A stretch of 64,000 bases of DNA, from the NCBI GenBank assembly GCA_963402885.1, contig OY727100.1, positions 7,613,501 to 7,677,500 of the forward strand, written 5' to 3'. The DNA is from Antedon bifida. Lineage: Eukaryota > Echinodermata > Crinoidea > Comatulida > Antedonidae. The position numbers were made by a program, and so were the translations under genes. The notes under the pieces are model-generated. The model saw only the letters and a program-made list of their open reading frames with translations, ran no database searches and was not told the DNA's origin. Shown here in pieces: positions 58,022 through 64,000 of this stretch (position 1 is its first letter; every line of letters begins with the position of its first letter).

Positions 58022-58394
58022 TGCAGAAGGTGAATTTGTGACAATATTATAGTAACTACAAATACTTTAAACACTACTACAATAAACAGAGTTTCAATAC
58101 AAAAAATAAGTATCGTAAGTGTAATGCAAAAGTAACAATATTTCATATAAGGTAAGTATAAGCATCAATTCACAACATCATCTTAAATAACAACACACTG
58201 GCTGCCATGTCCATCGGAACAAAGATTCTGTAATATATATAAAACCATACACTTTCCGTTCTAAAATTAAATTAAGTTCATAAATCTTATCTGTCCAATA
58301 CTCCTTGTCTTATGCACGATCCAGGGTTTGGTAAAACAATTGTTGAAAATACACAATGCAATCCTCCTTCAGGAACGCTTGAAACGTTGCATCC

Positions 58395-58412
58395 ATCCTG
58401 TCCGTGACGCCA
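58395..58412 (-). other. Primer-binding site
   Basis: The minus strand reads TGGCGTCACGGACAGGAT three bases after the 5' LTR, the usual place and TGG start of a tRNA primer site. I cannot name the tRNA with confidence. Confidence 0.6.
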
Positions 58413-58415
58413 ATT

Positions 58416-59257
58416 TGTCGTGGTTCGGGAATCCTTAATATTGATTTGCTAGGTTTAGACCATTAAGGTTTGGTTTGTGAAGCCATGTATCCCATGCAAC
58501 AAAACAATACGCAAGATGAGGCTGCATTTACTCTGTATCATTTATTTTTCTAAACAGGAACAAACCCTGTATAAAACAACGTCATAATTATTATTTTTCC
58601 AGCAGTGTAATATAATTCAACAATAAAAACAATCACAAGCAAGCTTACTATAATATGGTCACTTCACTAATTATCAATTAGTATTACTGTATATAACATT
58701 AGTATTACTGTATATAACATTTAACGAACTTATACCTGGATCCAATACACCAATTTCATACTACTAATCACATCAACCTGGTAAGTTATCCAATTAACTT
58801 CAACATGGTATGTGATACAACTAACTTCAACATGGTATGTGATACAACTAACTTCAACATGTATGCTATCTAATAAGACAAAGCTGTATATCAAAGAGAA
58901 ATTAAAAACAGTGAATTCATTGTCGTTACAAATAATGAACGATAACAACTTAACTCGGTTATGCACATGGAGTAATACTGTAAAACATTATGGTTGTATA
59001 GAAAATAATTATCTACTCACAGTATTGGCGAGAATCCACACTTAAAAGAAATACAGTATATAACATGTCTTACTCAGACAACAACTAAAACAACTTCTGC
59101 AGAACCAACGCTCACGCAGCCTATTCGATATAATCATTCACCTGATATGCAAATACGCCCGCGAATACCAGTAGTGAACAATAGCAATGCAATGCAATAT
59201 ATTGCGCCACCAATAATGTAGGTATAAGAAACTTCGGAAGCTTTCCGATCCATTACA
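58416..59257 (-). repeat. LTR, 842 bp, shared by the two tandem copies
   Basis: Same as 52161-53002, offset 6255 bp. It is the 5' LTR of copy 1 and at the same time borders the 3' end of copy 2. Confidence 0.88.
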
Positions 59258-59308
59258 ATTTCCCCGCTTGGATGCCCTTTTGACCCAAAAGGAGCGAAAC
59301 AAACAAAT

Positions 59309-62300
59309 TTATTTTTGAAGAGTGGACATGGGTAACCGATATCGATTTTTGTGAACACCTTTTGTAGAACGAGATGATCGCCTTGGAATTACTCCCGAAT
59401 CATCACGCTCAACATCTATTTGTTTATCAGAATTCACATCTACAACAATCTTAAAACTTTCAACATCATCGTCAGATTCAGACTCACAACTTTCATCTTT
59501 ATAGTTTACATCCGCTTCTAGACCATCATACGGCAACCACTCATTCCAATCAAAATGTACCGGTTCTTCCACCACACTCCTAGGATCTGATCGCAATCGT
59601 CTGCGGTTAACATAATTCAAAGGACCCCCAACTGCAGAGCGGATACCAAAAACGTCTGCTTCTTTGTTAATAGTCTCAACAATATATGAGTGCTCCTCGA
59701 ACTTATTAGCCAATTTATGTCTAGTATTAAAATGTCTTCGGCGAAGTAAAACCCGATCACCAATTTCTAATATTTCCTTCGGAGAACAAGACTTATAACG
59801 ATGCTCTTCTTTAGCTGCTGCTGATTTGATTCTACGTGAAACCACTTCATATGCCCTCTTCATGAGATCAGCTTCTTTAGTCAAATAATCCTCAGACCAA
59901 TCTTGTTCCGCACCTCCAATAAAGTGATCTAATGGAATTAATGGTTCACGACCAAACATAAGAAGATACGGTGTTACACCTGTAACGGTATGAGGGGTGG
60001 AATTATACATAAACACAATATGCTGCAGCAATTCGGGCCATTTGTGTCGATCTTTCGGGCTTAAAGAACGCAATAAACTGCATAAGGTCTTGTTGAAACG
60101 TTCGCACTGCCCATTACCTGCAGGCCAATACGCCGTAGTGCGAGATTTTGTCATGCCATAAAGACTACATATACCTCGAATAATTTTACCCTCAAAGGAT
60201 CTACCTTGATCCGAATGTAACCGTGCTGGCACACCATAATGGGAAAACCAATTATCTCTCAATACACGAGCCACTGTATCAGCCGTCTGATCTTTACATG
60301 GGACCGCTAGTGAAAACTTACTAAACACATCAGTCATAACAAGAATGTCCTCATAGCCTCCCTTTCCACGATCCATCTTTAAGAAATCTATAGCAAGAAT
60401 CTCTTCGGGACGAAAGGCTAGAATATGACGAAGAGGGGGTTTGACCGTTGGTGTAGGGACTTTACTAGATACACAACTAAAACACTTGGAAATATGCGTA
60501 CGTACATCACCGTTCATACCTGGCCAGAAACATCGACGCTTTAGAAGTTGTATAGTCCGTTGAACTCCTTGATGAGCCCATTTATCATGACATAAATCTA
60601 TAAAAAGATTGCGCAAATTAGTAGGCACTAACAATTGATGAATTTTACCATGGATATCTTCATTGATCTCTCTATACAGAACTCCACAAATCTCTCTATA
60701 ACTTGTCCACTGTCTCAACCAGCCCAACATTCTAGAATTATCTGTATTGTAGCGGTCACCAGGACACCATTTTTCCATCCATAATTTCCAGATTTCTCCC
60801 AATTCCCTATCTTTCTTCTGACATTCTGCCAACTGCTCATGAGAGTAAGAAGGAAAAATAGACAATGCCTTGTTAATACTACGTGATGATTGATCAATTT
60901 CAATACATGGTTTACACTTATTAATTGAGGGATGAGAATCAACATATATATTAAGACATGAAGCGATAACTCCTAGATCTGACTTAAAATCTGTACACAC
61001 GCTAATCGGACGACGACTTAAAGTATCGGCACATTTGTTGCTAGAACCTGGCTTATATTTGATTTCAATATCGAACATAGCTAACTGAGAGACCCATCTC
61101 ATTTCTGTAGCGCCAAGCTTTGCAGTTTTTAAATGCGCTAAAGGATTATGATCAGTAAAAATGGTAACCTTTGAACCCTGAATGTAAGAAGCGAATTTAT
61201 CCACCACTGCCCATTTTAGCCCCAACAACTCCAACTTAAAACTCGATAAATCAGGGTATCGGCATTCAGCACCACGAAGACTTCTACTTGCATAAGCAAT
61301 TGGATGAAGAGAACCATTAGAGTCCTGCAACAAGCAAGCACCTAAACCTTTCAAACTGGCATCTACTTCAATAACAAATGGTTCATCAAATTTGGGATAT
61401 ACAAGAACTGGGGGTTTAGTTAAAGCATTTTTTAATTCAACAAATGCAGCTTCTTCAATTTCAGTCCAACGAAACCTGTGGGCCTTCCCCGCTTGTGTGT
61501 CAGACAACCGGGTTACCAAATGCAAAGGCGCAGCAATTTTGGCATAATTACAAATAAACTTTCGATAGTATGAAGAGAGTCCCAGAAATGATTTAAGTTC
61601 AGTAATGCTTTTTGGCGTTGGCCAGGTCAGTATCTTTTCTATTTTCCCATAGTCTACAGCAACTCCAGCAGATGAAATAACATGACCCAAATAGGTTACC
61701 TCCGTCTTAAAGAAATCGCACTTCTTGCCCTTAACCTTTAACCCATACTTATACAATCTAGACAACACATTTTCTAATCTAGATAAATGTTGTTTAAACG
61801 AAGAAGAAAATATCAAAATGTCATCCAAGTACAACACAATCTGAGTCAAATTCATGTCGCCTAATACATATTCCATTACACGTTGAAATGTTCCCGGGCT
61901 ATTAGACAGACCCTGCGGCATACGAACAAATTCATACAGTCCCCAAGGAACCCTAAATGCAGTTTTATTAATGGATTCGTCTGCCATTATAATTTGGAAA
62001 AATCCATGAGATAAATCTAAGGTAGAAAAATAACAAGACCCAGTGAGTACTTCTAAAACCTCATCAATGCGTGGTAGGGGAAATGAATCTTTCAACGTTT
62101 GGAAATTCAACTTCCTATAATCAACGCACATGCGCAAAGACCCGTCTTTCTTTTTGACCAACACAATGGGACTTGCAAATTCGCTCTTGGACGGCCTAAT
62201 TATTCCCTGGTCTAACATTTCTTGTAACATAGACTTAACACTTGATATAGAATGAGGAGGAATACGACGATATGGTAGTCTAATTGGAGTTTCATCTTTT

Positions 62301-63988
62301 AAATTGATAACATGAGGAATAACATCACACTTTCCAACATCAAAAGCACTATGAGAAAAAACATGATTATATTTGGACAATAGGTTAGTCACTAGTTGAG
62401 TTTCCACACAATCAAGGTTACCGTTGATAATTACCCCAGGCGGTAACTGCTGGCTCTCAGAATTTAACTCGGTACCACAAAAAGAATTAGAATAAGAGTG
62501 ATTAATGTCATATAACTTACGCACAGAACCGACGGATACAAGTCGACTTTGGGTGTGGTCACTAAATTTACAATCATCAATATCAGATTTTACACTACCG
62601 TCAACAATGTCTGAATGTGAATCACAAGGAACAGTCACGTCAGAATGTTGCAAAGAAACTAAGATACTTGATTCATCCTCATCTACTTGCAAAAGAATTT
62701 CAGCCTTTCTATTCCATGGAGCATCAACATGTGTAGCTGTTACCTGTGAAAGATCACGTAATAGATGGAAACCTTGTAATTCGCGTAAAATGTTACACCC
62801 AATCAAAACAGGATATTCATTACTATGATTAGTTACAGTGACAGCATCTGAAACTACCAAAAAGCTACCAGTTAACTTTTGTTCACCTATAACAATGGGA
62901 ATTTCTACATATCCTTCGATTGGAACCTCCACCCCACAAACACCGATAACATTCATGAAAAGTCCATTAACAGATCCCAGCTCTCCAACAATTGACTTTA
63001 ACTGCTTATTATAGACCGATGACGGAATTATTGAAGCTTCAGCCCCTGTATCCAAGATACAACCTAACTCAGTTGAGCCTATTCTAACGATAGTACATGG
63101 ACTTCTGGCTACTAATTTATCTACTAAAACAGCATCGGAACATTTCAAGGATTGGGCGTTAGACATATTTCCATTATTGTCCGTGGCAACAACAGGGATA
63201 TGAACTTCACGTTCAACACTACCAGTTGGAATTGGATGATTGGCTTGTGACTTAGAAACAGTATTAATTATATCTTGAGTAGGCGTATCTGAAGCACTAC
63301 GTTGGATACCCGGAGTATTAGAATTACTACTACGATTCTTATGTGGACATGCATATGAATAATGACCTCTTCCTCTACAAAACCAACACAACCCAGAAGG
63401 TATTTCACAATCAGATTTGGTATGACCATTTTTACCGCAATTGTAACATTTCAAAGGACCTGTAGAATTTTGATTAAACTTAGGTGGACTAGATATAAAT
63501 TGGGAACGCTGAATTTCGCTAATTTGTTTCTTTAATGCTTGCAATTCTCGCTTTACTTCTGATAGTTCTGAGGGCCGTTCATTACATTCTACGCCATGTG
63601 CACGCGGATTTGACCTAACAATATCAATTTTATACAACTCAAGAACTTCTTCGCGCATATCAAAAAAAGATTTTCCTCTAAAAGCTAGCTCAATGCGACG
63701 TAATTCACGCTTAACTGTAGGATCACGAACACCGTCCACTAAACGCTGCTTTAAAGTAGTATCTTGAAGATGTCTCAAAGCGGATTGCTCAGAGGGGCGA
63801 GACGCTTCGACAAGTTGGGAGTACAATTTCATTAAAGAAAGGCTATATTCAGCCAAGGTTTCACCCGGTAACAATTGCCTAGAATAGAATGCTGAACTAT
63901 ATGATGCAACAGAATCCTCCGATTTAAAAGCGAGTTCTAAAATTCTTATAGCCGCTTTCACATTCTTCCCATTTTCACACATGCTCAT
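59309..63988 (-). CDS. Gag-Pol polyprotein of gypsy copy 2 (partial, cut by window edge)
   Basis: Same protein as 53054-58021 over its C-terminal 1559 residues, with the same zinc knuckles, protease, RT, RNase H and integrase motifs. The N-terminal ~96 residues lie outside the window; the methionine at 63988 is internal to the copy 1 protein (SMSMCENGKN) and is not the true start. Confidence 0.9.
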   Translation of the reverse strand: MSMCENGKNVKAAIRILELAFKSEDSVASYSSAFYSRQLLPGETLAEYSLSLMKLYSQLVEASRPSEQSALRHLQDTTLKQRLVDGVRDPTVKRELRRIELAFRGKSFFDMREEVLELYKIDIVRSNPRAHGVECNERPSELSEVKRELQALKKQISEIQRSQFISSPPKFNQNSTGPLKCYNCGKNGHTKSDCEIPSGLCWFCRGRGHYSYACPHKNRSSNSNTPGIQRSASDTPTQDIINTVSKSQANHPIPTGSVEREVHIPVVATDNNGNMSNAQSLKCSDAVLVDKLVARSPCTIVRIGSTELGCILDTGAEASIIPSSVYNKQLKSIVGELGSVNGLFMNVIGVCGVEVPIEGYVEIPIVIGEQKLTGSFLVVSDAVTVTNHSNEYPVLIGCNILRELQGFHLLRDLSQVTATHVDAPWNRKAEILLQVDEDESSILVSLQHSDVTVPCDSHSDIVDGSVKSDIDDCKFSDHTQSRLVSVGSVRKLYDINHSYSNSFCGTELNSESQQLPPGVIINGNLDCVETQLVTNLLSKYNHVFSHSAFDVGKCDVIPHVINLKDETPIRLPYRRIPPHSISSVKSMLQEMLDQGIIRPSKSEFASPIVLVKKKDGSLRMCVDYRKLNFQTLKDSFPLPRIDEVLEVLTGSCYFSTLDLSHGFFQIIMADESINKTAFRVPWGLYEFVRMPQGLSNSPGTFQRVMEYVLGDMNLTQIVLYLDDILIFSSSFKQHLSRLENVLSRLYKYGLKVKGKKCDFFKTEVTYLGHVISSAGVAVDYGKIEKILTWPTPKSITELKSFLGLSSYYRKFICNYAKIAAPLHLVTRLSDTQAGKAHRFRWTEIEEAAFVELKNALTKPPVLVYPKFDEPFVIEVDASLKGLGACLLQDSNGSLHPIAYASRSLRGAECRYPDLSSFKLELLGLKWAVVDKFASYIQGSKVTIFTDHNPLAHLKTAKLGATEMRWVSQLAMFDIEIKYKPGSSNKCADTLSRRPISVCTDFKSDLGVIASCLNIYVDSHPSINKCKPCIEIDQSSRSINKALSIFPSYSHEQLAECQKKDRELGEIWKLWMEKWCPGDRYNTDNSRMLGWLRQWTSYREICGVLYREINEDIHGKIHQLLVPTNLRNLFIDLCHDKWAHQGVQRTIQLLKRRCFWPGMNGDVRTHISKCFSCVSSKVPTPTVKPPLRHILAFRPEEILAIDFLKMDRGKGGYEDILVMTDVFSKFSLAVPCKDQTADTVARVLRDNWFSHYGVPARLHSDQGRSFEGKIIRGICSLYGMTKSRTTAYWPAGNGQCERFNKTLCSLLRSLSPKDRHKWPELLQHIVFMYNSTPHTVTGVTPYLLMFGREPLIPLDHFIGGAEQDWSEDYLTKEADLMKRAYEVVSRRIKSAAAKEEHRYKSCSPKEILEIGDRVLLRRRHFNTRHKLANKFEEHSYIVETINKEADVFGIRSAVGGPLNYVNRRRLRSDPRSVVEEPVHFDWNEWLPYDGLEADVNYKDESCESESDDDVESFKIVVDVNSDKQIDVERDDSGVIPRRSSRSTKGVHKNRYRLPMSTLQK

Positions 63989-64000
63989 ACTGCATTTAAC

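Larger units (their letters stand above)
52161..59257 (-). mobile_element. Ty3/gypsy LTR retrotransposon, copy 1 of a tandem pair, looks whole
   Basis: Two 842-bp LTRs (52161-53002 and 58416-59257) flank a 5413-bp internal part with one long gag-pol frame on the minus strand, a primer site next to the right LTR and a polypurine tract next to the left LTR. The domain order protease-RT-RNase H-integrase is the ordinary Ty3/gypsy order, unlike the Gmr1-type element upstream. I see no break in the coding region. The LTRs are the same wherever I compared them, so insertion is recent. It sits in Helitron unit L. The right LTR is shared with a second copy. Confidence 0.9.
58416..64000 (-). mobile_element. 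Ty3/gypsy LTR retrotransposon, copy 2 of the tandem pair, runs off the window
   Basis: Repeats the LTR and internal part of copy 1 with an offset of 6255 bp and no difference that I noticed. The window ends inside the gag region, so its 5' part and outer LTR are not seen. Confidence 0.88.

Overview
The window is eukaryotic and animal-like: AT-rich, poor in genes, with a spliced host gene and many transposons. The mix points to a marine invertebrate deuterostome, most likely an echinoderm or close relative. The pointers are foldback elements with tandem-repeat arms (the design of sea urchin TU elements), a Ty3/gypsy element with the integrase-before-RT order of the Gmr1 group (known from deuterostomes), P-element/THAP9-like transposase remnants, hAT and Penelope-like pieces and long non-autonomous Helitrons. 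This is inference; no species marker is present.

Layout. 1-10949: a broken LINE (1376-6860) is cut by three later insertions: a direct-repeat cassette with two tRNA-Val-like sequences (3147-5610, itself hit by an 8-bp-TSD hAT element at 4134-5428), a foldback element (5895-6629, 8-bp TSD) and an AACGTT-rich repeat (6861 on). Another foldback-type element lies at 283-1041. ACGTACGT and ~115-bp tandem arrays follow. 10950-18483: a young Gmr1-type LTR retrotransposon with 1318-bp LTRs, 5-bp TSD and a tRNA-Pro-type primer site. It sits among remnants of a P-element transposase (9680-9798 and 18489-19496, minus strand).

19717-25607, minus strand: the only host protein gene I can support. It is a five-exon D-2-hydroxyacid dehydrogenase of the glyoxylate/hydroxypyruvate reductase type. 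All four introns have GT-AG ends and matching phases, and the product is 323 residues. Its introns hold hAT, LINE and Penelope-like debris. 26000-30810: a SINE with 10-bp TSD, a foldback element with GGCCGAGTTGACTT-type arms, a ~340-bp direct duplication and unassigned sequence.

30811-52160: the largest structure, a head-to-tail array of twelve non-autonomous Helitron units of three size and sequence classes, all on the minus strand. Each has a terminal hairpin and CTAG 3' end, and most junctions show a TC 5' end. Blocks of short GGTTATCCGC hairpin monomers lie between some units. A seemingly intact 4.6-kb LINE with two open ORFs is inserted in one unit. A two-unit segment is present twice, 18932 bp apart.

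52161-64000: a minus-strand Ty3/gypsy element with one long gag-pol frame has cut the last Helitron unit. It is arranged LTR-internal-LTR-internal with a 6255-bp period and runs off the window, so at least two near-identical copies share LTRs. Almost everything outside the dehydrogenase gene is mobile DNA or its by-products; nesting gives the relative order of insertions.
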